A program made the position numbers and the translations under genes. This document shows positions 8,755 through 20,591 of a stretch of 64,000 bases of DNA, one piece after another. Source of the DNA: Calonectria ilicicola (Eukaryota > Ascomycota > Sordariomycetes > Hypocreales > Nectriaceae); the NCBI GenBank assembly GCA_020809705.1, contig CP085827.1, positions 3,348,001-3,412,000 of the forward strand. The letters are read 5' to 3'. The notes beneath the pieces are model-generated. The model was not told where the DNA came from. It searched no databases and was given only the letters and a program-made list of their open reading frames with translations. How positions within the stretch are numbered: position 1 is the first letter of the stretch; every line of letters starts with the position of its first letter.

Positions 8755-11217
8755 ATGGCTGCCATGGCTGTCTTCTGGCTCATTTGCAGCCCCCTCTTTC
8801 TAACCTTTTCTACTGCGTACACATGTGGGTTATAATAAAGCCTTCTTTAGAATAACAGCTCACAGTTTGTCTTCATAGTCCAGTATGGCGACCCAAAAGA
8901 AGCATTAGCAAAGACCAAAGAATTTGTGTCTCAACTCAACTTGACCGAAAAGATTGGAATGATTACCGGAACCCAGGGATTTAATTCGCCGGGTTGCATA
9001 GGCAATATTCCAGCCATTGAGAGATTGAACTTCACTGGTATTTGCATGCTAGACGGTCCACAGGCCATCAATAGAGCTGATCTTGTGAGTATTTTCCCGT
9101 CGGGAATTCTCGCCGGTGCAACATGGGACATCGACCTCATCTACCAACGAGGTGTGGCGATGGGAGAGGAGTTTCGCGGTAAAGGAGCCCACGTTCAATT
9201 AGGGTACGATCACTTAGCTCTCTGGCATAAATATTTGGTTGGCTGACATCACTATAGACCCGTAGCTGGCCCTCTTGGCCGCCATGGCTTAGGCGGTCGC
9301 AATTGGGAAGGATTTTCCCCGGACCCTTACCTCGCGGGGAAATCAATGCGAGCAACAGTGCACGGCATTCAGTCAGTTGGCGTTCAGGCTTGCTCGAAGC
9401 ATTTTATCGGAAACGAGCAAGAAACACAACGATCAAACTCGTTCCTGGAAAATGGAACGGAAATTCTGGGGATTTCAAGCAACATCGATGACCGAACCCT
9501 GCATGAGCTCTATCTCTGGCCATTTGCCGATGCGATCAAAGCTGGCACAGCCAGCCTCATGTGCAGCTATAACCGGCTCAATCAAACGTATGCCTGTGAA
9601 AACCCAAAACTACTTGACGATATTCTTCGAAAGGAACTCGGGTTTGGAGGCTATGTCGTGTCTGATTGGTTCGCAACACATTCTGGGTCAGAATCGATCC
9701 TAGCCGGCCTCGATATGAACATGCCGGGTCCATATGACATACCCGCCACTCAAACAGGTTCCGGAATAAGCTATTGGGGAGTCAAGAATGTGACGAAGAT
9801 GATTGATGATGGCATCGTATCCGAAACGCGCCTCGATGAGATGGTGCACAGAATCATGCTGCCCTATTATTACTTGGGTCAAGATAACAACTACCCGACA
9901 GTCGACCCTTCCCTCCTCTTTGCGATGGCTGCACAGCAAGGAATCCAAATGAGCAGGCAAACTATTTTAAAAGTACCAAGCCGCGATGTCCGAGCAGAGC
10001 ATGCTTCGTTGATTCGACAAATTGGTGCCGACGGAATTGTCTTGCTCAAAAATTTTAACAATACGCTGCCTCTTAAAGCGCCCAAAAATATCGGTGTTTT
10101 TGGAAATGATGCCGCTCCCCCAGTCGATGGCCTGGTCTTTCATGGAACCGAAGCTTTTGAAATAGGCACATTGGACATCGGAGGTGGCTCCGGAACTGGT
10201 CGCCATACCTACTTAGTGTCTCCGTTGCAAGCTATCATGGCCAAAGCAACAGAAACCAATGCGCGCGTTCAATATATTTTGAACAATACTATTCTCGCAT
10301 CGGACGACTTCCGAAGCATCTTCCCGCCCCCCGATGTTTGCCTTGTCTTCTTGAACACATTTGCCTCCGAGGGGTGGGATCGTACCGATTATGAGTCGGA
10401 TTGGAACTCCACGGTAGTAGTTGAGAATGTAGCAGCAATGTGCCCCAATACAGTTGTCGTAACACATTCTGCGGGCGTCAATACGCTTCCATGGGTTAAG
10501 AACCCTAATGTTACAGCAATTCTAGCGGCGCATCTCCCCGGCCAAGAGTCTGGCAATTCCATTGTGGATGTCCTTTGGGGCAAGGTCAATCCTTCCGGAA
10601 GACTTCCCTACTCGATACCTGCCAGCGAAAAAGATTATGACATTCCAATTGTCAATTTGACTGAGAGTCAAATTACATCTCCCGGAGCATGGCAGTCTGA
10701 CTTTACCGAGGGACAGCTCATTGATTATCGCCACCTTGACCAATTCAACATCACCCCACTATACGAGTTTGGGTTCGGGCTTAGCTATACGACTTTTGAG
10801 CTCGAAAGTTCTTTGAAGGTTGAAAAATTGGCACAACAAGTCTCCGCAATCCCAGACGCAAATGCGACGCTTCTTCCTGGAGGAAACGTTCAGCTGTGGG
10901 AACCTACCGTGCAGATCAAGACACGAGTAACTAACACGGGTTCCACAGCTGGGGCAACGGTGGTGCAATTGTATCTCTCATTCCCCAAAAATAAGACACC
11001 TTCTGGGACGCCGGTAAAGGTTCTGCGCGGCTTTGACAAGATCCAGCTCAACCCTGGAGAGGCCCGAGATGTTGCATTTACCCTACAGCGCCGTGACCTC
11101 AGCTACTGGGATGTGAGTGCGCAAACATGGAGGATTCCTGATGGAGAATTTGCATTTCAAGTTGGGTTTAGTTCAAGGGATATCAAGGCTAGCACTAGCT
11201 ATGCTGTGCGATCTTGA
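8755..11217 (+). CDS. secreted GH3 beta-glucosidase
   Basis: Three exons: 8755-8824, 8879-9203, 9258-11217, with two 54 bp introns, giving 784 residues. Exon 1 encodes a signal peptide (MAAMAVFWLICSPLFLTFST), so the enzyme should be secreted. Exon 2 enters at QYGDP, and the second junction restores the GH3 motif QLGPVAGPLGR followed by GGRNWEGFSPDPYL. Other signatures are KHFIGNEQE (179-187) and the nucleophile region VVSDWF with Asp268. Next come the alpha/beta sandwich domain (GADGIVLLKN) and a C-terminal fibronectin type III-like domain (GATVVQLYLSFP, then RGFDKIQLNPGE). Length and order are those of fungal aryl/cello-beta-glucosidases, which release glucose from beta-linked oligosaccharides and glycosides. 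Many Asn-x-Ser/Thr sites fit secretion. Exon 1 rests on phase and signal-peptide logic and is the least certain part. Confidence 0.92.
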
Positions 11218-11617
11218 AAATCCTTGTGAATGAGTACGTGTTCTGATATTGGCGTGGATGAACCAGATATGTATATTCTCCATCGACTGCCTCAGGAAAT
11301 ATTGTGAACCCCAGAAAACATGGGGCCGCTCATAATTTATTTCGTGAGACGATCGTGTAGTAAAAACCCCAAATTAAGTTTAAAATGATGCTTCTTTCGT
11401 GCTGTCCAATTTAACGAGTGCCTCAAGAATGACTCATTGAATTATTACGTGCGGCGCTTCACCCGGCTCTCGTATTGCGGTGGAGCTATCGAATGGACAA
11501 GTGTCAGTATATACGGAGATCAGGTTTCAATAAAACGTACACTGATACCGCCGATTTAGCACTTCAATTCCCATTGCTCTCAGTCGCCTTCGTTTTTCAC
11601 TTCGACTTGGACTAGCC
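11218..11617. promoter_or_regulatory. promoter region of the DHA2-type transporter
   Basis: About 400 bp without a gene. A TATATA at 11508-11513 lies 105 bp before the ATG at 11618 and is the likely core element. The 5' part is the 3' flank of the beta-glucosidase gene. Confidence 0.45.
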
Positions 11618-13198
11618 ATGGCTTCTGCACATTCCCCAACACCGCCGGGCAGCTTGCCTGGGGATGCTACCCAAGAACCAACAGCCTCTTTTATGACAAT
11701 GGAAGATCCCGATTCCGCCCCGGACGTCTCCAGGAGGAGGGCGATTGCTATTATTTCATGCATCACGTGCATCACGGCAATTGGAAACCTGCTGGCTGGA
11801 CTGCTCACTGTGTGCATCCCTGTAATTGCAATCGAACTAGACATGCCGCCCGACCTGCAGCTCTGGCCCGCTTCTGCCTTTGCGCTGGCTTGTGGATGCA
11901 CGCTGCTTCCCTGCGGCGCTGCTGCGGATGTTTTGGGCTGTCGGCGGGCGTGTTTGGCGGGCGCTGTTTTACAGGCGGCATTTGCTTTAGGCGCTGGCTT
12001 GGCCCAGACGTCAGCACAGCTCATTGCGCTACGAACCGCTGCGGGTGTCGCCGCGTCCTTTTGCCTCCCAAGCGCAGTTGGTGTTGCTGCCCATGTTTTC
12101 CTCGAGTCTCATCACCCTCGCCTCCGCAGTGCTGCCTTTGCTGCTATGGGAGGTGGGCAGGCTGTTGGATTTGGGCTAGGCCTTGTGGTTGGTGGTATTT
12201 GTGCCGACACCATCGGATGGCGATGGGGCTTTTTCACTGCAGCAATGCTCAACGGTGTCGTGTTGGGTATCTCCATCTGGGCACTACCAACAACTGTTGA
12301 TGCTGCCCCACTGGACTCGAGTTTAGTGAAGAGACTCGCGCGCGAGGTGGACTGGATCGGTGCATTAATCATCAGCGCTTGCCTTGCTCTGCTTTCGTAT
12401 GAACTTGCCGTCGCTACAGGGTCTGACGCGAACCAGTCAATGCGGGAGCCGCTCAATATCACCTTGCTTTGCGCTGGATTCGTCTTATTGCCGGCCACCG
12501 CGCTATGGATGAAGCGACAGACGCGTCTCGGCCACCCGGCGCTAATACCCAATTCCCTCTGGGCCAATGTTCCCTTTACCGCCGTCTGCGTGACAGTGTT
12601 TCTGATTTGGGGCGCCCTCAATGCTGGAGAGCAACTCACGACCTTGTATCTCCAGGATGTGCGTGGTGAGTCGGCTTTGACCACATCCCTATATTTCTTG
12701 CCAGCACCAATTTGCGGCGCCCTCATGAATGTAGCCATTGGCGTTTTTCTCCCATATTTACGACCTTCTATTGCTGTGCCAGTGGGTTGCCTAGTGAGCG
12801 GGATTGCGCCCTTGCTGCTTGCCACACTCTGTCGCGTCGAAGGCCCGGGATACTGGGGTGCTGTGTTCCAGGCGACAGCTCTCAATCCCTTGGGTGCAGA
12901 CTTGATTTATACAATCGCGAACCTGGTCGTGACCGCTGCATTCCCAGCAAAGACACAAGCATTGGCAGGTAGCGTTTTCAACATGTTGGCACAAATTGGG
13001 AAGAGCGTTGGCATTGCCACCTCGGCTGTCATCGCGCGCCAGATAACAGCGGCGGTGGATGAGAGTGACCCTAAAGAAGCCTTGCTACAAGGATACAAGG
13101 CTGGCTGGTGGTATAATTCTGCGCTTGGATTTGTGTCCGTTGCTGTAAGCTTCTGGGGTCTGAAGAGCGTCGGCAAGTTGGGCGTGAAGAGGGATTGA
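11618..13198 (+). CDS. MFS drug exporter, DHA2/ATR1-like
   Basis: Single exon, 526 residues, with a hydrophilic N-terminus (about 40 residues) and about 13-14 hydrophobic segments, typical of the 14-TM DHA2 branch. Visible family features are LGCRRACLAGAVLQAAFALGAG after TM2 (motif A area), a Gly-rich segment GGGQAVGFGLGLVVGG (motif C-like) and the C-terminal block FNMLAQIGKSVGIATSAVIA seen in fungal ATR1/low-affinity ammonium transporter-like proteins. Such proteins use the proton gradient to export toxic compounds or weak bases across the plasma membrane; the substrate here is unknown. It lies 400 bp after the beta-glucosidase gene on the same strand, with no sign of shared function. A 257-codon antisense ORF is a GC-rich shadow. 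Confidence 0.9.
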   Translation: MASAHSPTPPGSLPGDATQEPTASFMTMEDPDSAPDVSRRRAIAIISCITCITAIGNLLAGLLTVCIPVIAIELDMPPDLQLWPASAFALACGCTLLPCGAAADVLGCRRACLAGAVLQAAFALGAGLAQTSAQLIALRTAAGVAASFCLPSAVGVAAHVFLESHHPRLRSAAFAAMGGGQAVGFGLGLVVGGICADTIGWRWGFFTAAMLNGVVLGISIWALPTTVDAAPLDSSLVKRLAREVDWIGALIISACLALLSYELAVATGSDANQSMREPLNITLLCAGFVLLPATALWMKRQTRLGHPALIPNSLWANVPFTAVCVTVFLIWGALNAGEQLTTLYLQDVRGESALTTSLYFLPAPICGALMNVAIGVFLPYLRPSIAVPVGCLVSGIAPLLLATLCRVEGPGYWGAVFQATALNPLGADLIYTIANLVVTAAFPAKTQALAGSVFNMLAQIGKSVGIATSAVIARQITAAVDESDPKEALLQGYKAGWWYNSALGFVSVAVSFWGLKSVGKLGVKRD

Positions 13199-14262
13199 TG
13201 TAAATATGTCAGGCTATAACACTACAAAAGTGTAAGAAGAATATGGCTATAGTTTTCACTTGTGAATTGTTATGTCCTGCAGGGAATACCTTTTATGTAT
13301 GAGGCGTCAAGTGCCTGTTCCTCACGGGGTCACGGTCCCGCGACTTCATCATTAGAGCTCACATTGAATCTAAGCCACGTCAACGTTGTGCCCGCGTGGT
13401 CGAGACCAAGGCCTAATCTCCATTGAACCTTGGAACGCACAATTTCCAAGATTCAAATTAGCTGCAACACACAAGGTATGCGAAGGGAAAGTGATTTTCT
13501 TTTTGCGGTCGAAGAATTGGGGGCCTGCTATGAAAGTCCACAACAACCAACAGGCGGTCTATGCCAATATAACCGTCTATTTCCACGTTGGTCTAGTTGG
13601 TTAGTTAGCTAGCACTTGCTGTGTCCATTAATTATGGATTGATCGACACGGAGGTTCGCACGAATCCGTCGGGTACTCCCTTCATCGGTGTGGTGCTAGT
13701 TCCCGTGCATATCCACGTGGGCTGTGATAATAATGCAGTCATCACCATCTGGAGGGACACTCTTGAACTTTCATGCATCCTGCACTTCTATATTTTTATA
13801 TTCACGTAATATTGACCTCACTATTTCCTTTGGGCTATTTTTTCAAAATTCTAATCTGTTTAGCCGTACCATACATTTTGGACTCGCCGTCCAAACCCGT
13901 TGCTAACGCACGGGCATCAGGCTCTAAAGATGGTTGACGCAGGTGAGAATTTAGTCGACGCCTTCATTTTCAGCTTGGCCATGATTTTTAGCCTCATCCG
14001 TATTTTCTGCCAATCTTCATTGGGGATTGACGTGTTGGATGCGGGGTTCTCCATCATCCATGGGATTTGGGGGCTGTGTTGGCTGCGCCCGATTTGTCCA
14101 CGGTGCACCTGAGTGCACCAACCCAACAGTCTAGGATTGACAGGTGATTTGGAAAGCAATGAAGTTCAGAATTGCACAAAAAGCCCCTCCCGCGCGCTGA
14201 ATAGTTATTGAAATCTATTTTCAGACTTTCGTGAAAACTCTCAATCCTGCACTTTACCTACC
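13199..14262. other. intergenic, with an isolated tRNA-like A/B-box pair
   Basis: No protein gene seen. TGGTCTAGTTGGTTA at 13589-13603 equals the D-arm/A-box of eukaryotic tRNAs, and a B-box-like GGTTCG with AATCC follows at 13653-13667. No cloverleaf can be drawn, so I call no tRNA. The last 200 bp are the promoter of the fasciclin gene. Confidence 0.4.
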
Positions 14263-15631
14263 ATGCGGTTCCTACTCTATAGTCTTGCGGTAAACCTTGC
14301 TGCACTCATAGGTGCAAGCGCCCAAACTGCAGAACAGCTCTCTAACGCTCTTGAGAAATATGACGATCTTTCTCTTTTCCGCTCTTTGCTCTCCGCCTTT
14401 CCCCAAGCACTCCAAAATACCATTTCTACACAGGACACAAACATCACAGCGCTTGTGCCCACCAATGATGCCTTCAAAGCGTACCTGACTCAATCAGGAG
14501 TGTCGGACGTCACTGAACTTAGCTCTGACGAGATAAAGATCTTTTTTGAGTACCAGACCATGGTTGCTGCACTGAAAAGCACAGACTTTGAGAAGTCAAA
14601 CGACATGGTTGTCCCAACCATGCTGCAGGGACAAAAGTATAATAACCGAACTGTCGGACAATCCATCAAAGATGCATTTGGCAAAGATGCCACTGGTCAA
14701 GTCGTGGTTACTTCCGGTACCAAGAAAAGCTCACGCCGGGCCAACAGCGAATTTCCTGGTCCTGTCGTCACAATCAGGTCGGGCTTGGCTCAAGATACCA
14801 AGATGATTGCCGTTGACGGCAAATGGGGCCCCAAGAACTCCAATACTTTCCAAGTTATCGAAGGGTAAGTGTGGATTTTGTGAAAAGAAAAGTGGCAGCC
14901 CGCTTAGATTTGTCATAATAGCGTTCTCGCACCCCCAAGAACATGTTCAACCACGATTCGGTCTCAAAACTCCACGCTTGCAAGTCTTGACAAGGCTCTC
15001 AACAGAACTAATCTTTACCCTGCTCTTGATACCTCGGCAAACGTTACCTGCTTAGCTCCCACAACTATTGCTTTTGAAAAGGCGGGAAATCCTGAAACAA
15101 ATTTGTCCAAGAAAGATTTGCAAGCTGCGTTACTGTATGTTCCTAATAATCTTTTTACCTTGTCTGCCCATCGTTGGTATAGAGTTTAACTGACTTCCCA
15201 CTCAAGTGCCCATACTCTGAGCGAGGTTACTTATACACATTATCTAGAGGACGGAATGATTCTTAAGACTCTGGATCCCAATACCATCGTCCAAGTGAGC
15301 ATCAAAGATGCAGATATCTATTTCAATAACTCCAAGGTTGTTCAGCCTAACGTTTTGACCAATAACGGTCTAATTCATGTGTGAGTAGCTGTGGCGCTGC
15401 CTGGGCTTGTGGAGTCCTAACCCATATCCGAATTCCTCGCTGACTCTATCTAGCCTTGATGCCGTGATGCAACCTGTGAAAACGGATGCAAGCAGTACCA
15501 GTAGCGCCAAAGGAAGCGCGAGCGCTACATCCACATCAGCTTCTTCCCCTTCTGAGTCGAACTCTGCTGGTGTGTTCTCGATCGGATATCATGGGATGGT
15601 TGCGTTCGTAATTGGACTAGCAATGGTGTGA
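14263..15631 (+). CDS. GPI-type surface protein with two fasciclin (FAS1) domains
   Basis: Four exons: 14263-14864, 14922-15134, 15207-15380, 15454-15631 (introns 57, 72, 73 bp, all phase 2), giving 388 residues. The signal peptide is MRFLLYSLAVNLAALIGASA. FAS1 domain 1 spans about 22-200 (ITALVPTNDAF, SNTFQVIEG); domain 2 spans about 220-335 (LAPTTIAFEKAG, LLAHTLSEV, NGLIHVLDAV). A Ser/Ala/Thr-rich stalk follows, then a short hydrophobic C-terminus (GMVAFVIGLAMV), as in GPI-anchor signals. Fasciclin proteins act in cell adhesion at the cell surface. The junctions rebuild the conserved domain ends (NGLIHV-LDAV), which supports them. It starts a run of three secreted-protein genes. Confidence 0.92.
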
Positions 15632-16803
15632 AATAAAGTTTAAAGAAATATTATCCTCAACAAATTGACAAAATATTCTTTTTTTGGTTGAAGTTCATGA
15701 AATCAGAATGGAAATGATTAGAGAATAATACGCAAGAGGCAAGGCCACAAAATGGTTAGCCTACGTCCAGCACTGATTCCCCCATGATATTCACGGAACA
15801 ATATAACTGAATGTGATTAAGCCGGATTCGATGTTCAAATATTCCGTATGACAGACTTCTAGTATTCATTGCATAGGCGGAGAGGATTATCATAGTTTTA
15901 CTTGATATGGCTACGAATACCGAGGAAGCATCTCCAGTGTTCTTGAACAGACTAGGTGTAAATCTCTTCTCGTAGCCGCTCGGGAATACATGTAACATTC
16001 TATAAGATATAGAGAGATTGTAACAACAGAAGCTTCAATGTACCGATGATAGTCAGAAAAAGGTGGTTGAGGTGATCTTTTCAGCACCGTTCTAATAATA
16101 GTCTCTTGGCGGTTCCGTGGCATTGATATCTACGGAGGACGCCGATTTTGGTAGCATTATGGAATGATTTATAAGATAATTTCTATTACGGGTTCTCCGT
16201 TGGATAAGGTGGACCTAATTGGTGAAATCCAGAGACGGATACGCTGGGAAGGCTATTTGAACAAGTGGCTTTGAACTAGACCATAAGAATAGAGGCCAAA
16301 ATTATAACCACACGTGGTTCTACTTTGATAATAAACTAATATTCTCGAAGCAAGTACCCTATAATAGAAAGTAAGACCAGGCTGGGAAGTGATCTGGACT
16401 TCTTCGGGATTCCCCTCCGTTTTGTCTTTGTGGCTTTTGAAGCTGTCTTGCTCCATTTCGTTTAGAGTCGACGCCCACTGCACTGAAAAGGCTACTGTGC
16501 ATACCACTTAGCTGATTCATGTTGAAGGCTAAAGTGGTCGAGGTCGGCGATCAAAAGCCACGATTGATGGACGTCGTATCAGGCGAAGAGACCTCCGAGA
16601 GGCTGGTACGAGCTTCGCTACACCACTCGCAGGCATTTTGTGTGCTACCTATATATACACCAACAGCCCATGTAATTGTTGCAGACAGGCAGAGTTGATT
16701 CATTCCTTTTTTTTTTCCTTTTCATTCTTTCTTTTTTCTGAATTTGCGGGTCCGCAGTCATTCATTCTTTTGAAGAACAATCCTTACCCAGCTATTCTGG
16801 ATC
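15632..16803. promoter_or_regulatory. AT-rich intergenic region and promoter of the mucin-like gene
   Basis: No gene seen. TATATATA at 16650-16657 lies 147 bp before the ATG at 16804, followed by a pyrimidine-rich stretch (about 16705-16740) of the kind found near fungal transcription starts. Confidence 0.45.
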
Positions 16804-18947
16804 ATGAATTTTAAACTCGTCGTTCTTTTTGCCACACAGGCTGTCGCGCTGGCGCTACAGACCCAACCAATCTTTGACCCAGATACCCTCATTATTGAAC
16901 GTCCTGGCTTTGGCAACAAGAATCATCAGCGAGATGTGTGCGATTGGGATGATCGTTGCCTCCGAAAGATGGAGCGCCGAAGACACAGGGCCAGCGCCAG
17001 CGACTTTTGCTCACAGTTCATTCAATCCACCATTACGCAAACCGCATATGCCGTGTCGACCGTCCACGCCACAGCCACTATTGCTCCTCAAGTTACAGTA
17101 ACTAATGTAAATTTTGTGTGAGTTCAAATTATGGCGATCTGGGGTCTCGCAGCAAGCTGATGGCTTGATATTAGGTTTGGAACTAAAACTACAGGCACTA
17201 CAACTGTGACCAAAGTTGCCACACTTCCTAAACAGAACAAGCGGGATGGTAACATGAATATCCCTGATTGGCTACCGGACTCTTGTGGTGTTGCTCAGGT
17301 TAGCAGTGCTTGCTCGTGCCTTATCAATTCTCCATCCGCCGCGGTGCAAACGACTGTGACGGTAGCTTCCACAACAACCGTCACTGACACAGTAAGGCGC
17401 TATCCTGAATCAAAATGAGCATTTCGACTCTAATATCCATGCAGAAAACTCTTCCAGCCAAGTCTACCACTATTGCCATCACATCTACAAGTGTGGTCAA
17501 CGTTGCGGCAACACAGACAGTTTTGGTGACACAAGTAGCCTCCACACAGCAGACAACTTCCTCCGCGCAAACCAGCTCTACGGTACAAACTACTTCAAAG
17601 TCGCAGACTAGCTCAACCACTCAGAGCAGTTCTTCACAGGCTGTTTCATCATCTCAAACGAGCTCGAAGCCATTGACAACTACTAGTTCGACAACACAAG
17701 CAGGAGCGACGGTGACAGTTCAGGCCGTGTCCACATCGCAGACTAGCTCCTCAAAAACTAGCTCTACTTCTCAAACCACATTGAACTCACAGAGTAGCCT
17801 CACCTTGCAGACGATTTTGACATCTCAGTCTAGTTCAACATCACAGATAAGTTCCTCCCAAAGTACATCGAAAGCACAAACTACCTCGAGCTCGCAAACA
17901 AGTGCATCTGCACAGACCAGCACCAGGACGCAGACCACTTCGATAACGCAAACTACGTCGAGTGCGCAAACTGTTTCTCCTCAGACTACATCGTCAGGGC
18001 AAAGCAGCTCGGCTTCTCTGATTAGCTCAACTACTAAGCCGAGCTCGACAGTTCAGACTAGCTCCACTGCCCAGACTAGCTCCACTGCCCAGATCAGTTC
18101 AACTACTCAAACCAGTTCGACTGCTCAGACAAGCTCGACTGCTCAAACCAGTTCGACTGCCCAGACAAGCCCCACTGCTCAGATCAGCTCGACTACTCAA
18201 ACCAGTTTGACTGCTCAGACAAGCTCAACTACTGAGACAAGCTCAACTACTCAGACAAGTTCCACTGTTCAAACCAGTTCGACCTCTCAGACTAGCTCCG
18301 CTGCTCAAACTAGCTCGACTGTTCAGACCAGTTCGACCTTCCAAACGAGCACCAATATGCAGAGCACGTCGACATCACAAGCTGCCTCGACTTCGGCAAC
18401 GAGTTCTTCACAGACCACATCGTCGGCAACAAGTAGTTCGGCTGCTCCCACCAGTACAAACGCGACATTGCAGACAGCTCCTACTTCTCAAACTGGTTCT
18501 TCTCAAACCACATCGTCTGTTCAAAGCAGCTCGAGCGCTCAGACAAGTTCTTCCCAAACATTGTCGACACAAACGACCACAACATCGCAGACTGCCCAGG
18601 CGACGCAGACTACTTTTATCACACAGACCAGCTCAACCTCGCAAACTACCTCAGCAACGCAGACGACATCAGCGGCACAAACAAGCTCGACAGGCCTGAC
18701 TTGCGGTATTAGTGGCTGCAGTGATGGCGAGTACCTCATTGAAACAAGTCAGGACTACGCCACGCTTGCTGACTGCAAGGCTCACTGTTTGGAGAATCCT
18801 AATTGCATGGGCTTCCAATTTGCCGTTGGTGACAGCACCAACTGCAACATTGCAAATGTAGGCGCTACTGCGCTAAACTCAAACTACAGTTACATGTTCC
18901 CGCAATGCCAGCAGTCTCAGCTGTATGATCGCAATTGCCCTGTTTGA
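16804..18947 (+). CDS. secreted Ser/Thr-rich mucin-like protein with a Cys-rich C-terminal domain
   Basis: Three exons: 16804-17117, 17175-17391, 17445-18947 (introns 57 and 53 bp), giving 677 residues. The signal peptide MNFKLVVLFATQAVALA is followed by a region with KR sites and paired Cys, then about 400 residues of Gln-Thr-Ser-Ser repeats likely to be heavily O-glycosylated. The C-terminus from CGISGCSDGEY on has eight Cys and a PAN/apple-like look (TLADCKAHCLENPNCMGFQF), a fold used for protein or carbohydrate binding. No GPI signal: it ends in RNCPV. This build fits a cell-wall or extracellular matrix protein. The function is unknown; the PAN-like call is by eye only. Confidence 0.85.
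18054..18359 (+). repeat. 18 bp coding minisatellite, 17 units
   Basis: Seventeen tandem 18 bp units, each encoding a hexapeptide of the form Q-T-S-S-T-x (x = A, T, V, S, F). Variants are QISSTT, QTSPTA, QTSLTA, ETSSTT and a final QTSTNM. The unit keeps the frame, so copy-number change would alter only mucin length. The flanking Ser/Thr/Gln sequence is less regular. Confidence 0.9.
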
Positions 18948-19408
18948 GAAGAAAAAGGAATGGATAGAGAATAGATAAACACATAGAACTAGGCGTTTCA
19001 ATATCAGGGATTTTATATGACTTTCAATATTGACTGTCCCTATTGCCGTTTAATGAATTATCTGTCCTGCTCGTGTATTATTGTGAAGCGATTTACCATA
19101 TTCACACAAAGATTCATATCGGCCGAAAGTAGAGATTATAGATGCTTACCATCTATTCTCAAGTAATATTAAATAGCCGGATCGCGAAATATCAAGGATA
19201 CTACATTTATATGGTACTAGTGCTCCAAAGATAACAAATCGTGGGTAGTGACAACTTTTTATCTTGAATGGTATGGAGAAGATAGCTAGCACTAACTTGA
19301 TTAATATGCACATGAATGAAAATAATAATCTAAGATTAACACTCCATCCAAGTACTCAATCATAAATTTTCCAGCGCAATCATCTCCAATCTATGAACAA
19401 CCGAATTT
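18948..19408. other. AT-rich region between convergent genes
   Basis: 3' flanks of the mucin-like gene and of the CBM-like gene. No ORF with features. Confidence 0.6.
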
Positions 19409-20591
19409 TTAACGAGCCGAAGGCTGAATGCCGGTGGGTCGGTTTGGGCAAATTGGACGTACTGAAATATCATCAAGCAGAGCATCGACATTTACAGAGC
19501 CGTCGCAAGTAAATGTGAATCGTAAAGTTTCACCATCGGTCACACCATTCATTGTCCTCTCCTCATGACGGTATACCCCAGGAACCATTCTGCCAAGCGG
19601 TATGGGCTTGCCAATCTCTCTACCGCCGATCGTGACTGTAAGTCTGCACTGGCCAGTGCTGAAGTCCTGGTTGAATCCCAGGCCGTACCAGTATGAGACC
19701 CGATAAGTATGATAGGGATCTGCCCCAGTCACTGCCTGCAGGACACTATTAAACGGGGCCAATCTGAGTTCAGCCTTACTATAGCAGTATATATTAGCAA
19801 ATCATTCATTAGGACACATATCCAAGTACTTACAAGTAATTCTCAGAGTTGTGGCCGCTAATACCGCTACCCGGACCCTCGATCCCACCACCAAAGTTCA
19901 TCCAAGATTTGAAGTTGCCAGTCTCGAAGCTAGGATTCAAGAGCAAATTGGTCGGATGACAAGGAATCCAGTGTGCTGGTATCGAAGGATGAGTGGAGTT
20001 TCTAGCTGTGGCCGAGGGAAGCGTTCCATTTGCCCGTGAGATGGCGGTCGAACTAGCCGGGTCCAGAGCGATGGTGGTCTCAGTGCTGCTAAACACAGTA
20101 GTGGTTTCCAAAGCACGCACAAAGCTTGATGAGTCAGTGCTGGTTGATGCCGGAATAACGTCACCCGTAGTTGTCGTGGCCGAAACTAGGGTGCTTTGGA
20201 CGGTGATGCTTGATGAAATGGGGCTGTCTTGAACATGGCTGCTGCTTAGGATCGTAGCTGTACTAAGCTCAGTAGTAACGGTCTCTTCGTTTGCGTCTCT
20301 TGGGGCTATCTTGCGGATAGCGGTCTGTAAGCCAATAGGGTCGTCTGAAGAGATAGTATTGGTACTCTCGAGGGTATGTGTTGGACAGACACAGGGCTTG
20401 CGCGATGGCCGAGGTCTACATGGCCTACGAGGCCTGCAGATCACTGGTCTCCGTGGTGTGCATTCGTCGCAGGACTTGATTGCCCTGGATGGCTGGGATT
20501 GTGACACTTGGTGGACAGGTGTCTCATTGGCGTGAACACCTGCTATTGCCATGCCAGCAATGGCGAAAACTAGGAGCCTTAGGGAGACCAT
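19409..20591 (-). CDS. secreted Ser/Thr-linker protein with a CBM4/9-like C-terminal module
   Basis: Two exons, 20591-19834 and 19778-19409, with a 55 bp intron (GTAAGT donor, TAG acceptor), giving 375 residues. The signal peptide is MVSLRLLVFAIAGMAIAGVHA. Next is a Pro/Arg/Cys-rich stretch (CDECTPRRPVICRPRRPCRP), a long Ser/Thr linker (about 75-210), then a jelly-roll-like module that starts NLLLNPSFETGNFKSW. The module continues through the splice (ENYFKAELRLAPFNS) to YRVSYWYGLGFNQDF and ALLDDISVRP. The NPSFETG start and LDDISV end are typical of carbohydrate-binding or galactose-binding-like modules in fungal secreted proteins. No catalytic domain, so a cell-wall or substrate-binding role is inferred. 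The start at Met 20591 places the signal peptide correctly. Confidence 0.85.

Noticed and set aside
12112..12885. 257-codon ORF antisense to the DHA2 transporter
   Set aside because: Shadow of a GC-rich coding gene; Arg/Pro/Ser-rich with no domain.
13589..13667. A tRNA-Val or other functional tRNA gene
   Set aside because: A- and B-box-like strings exist but there is no acceptor or anticodon stem.
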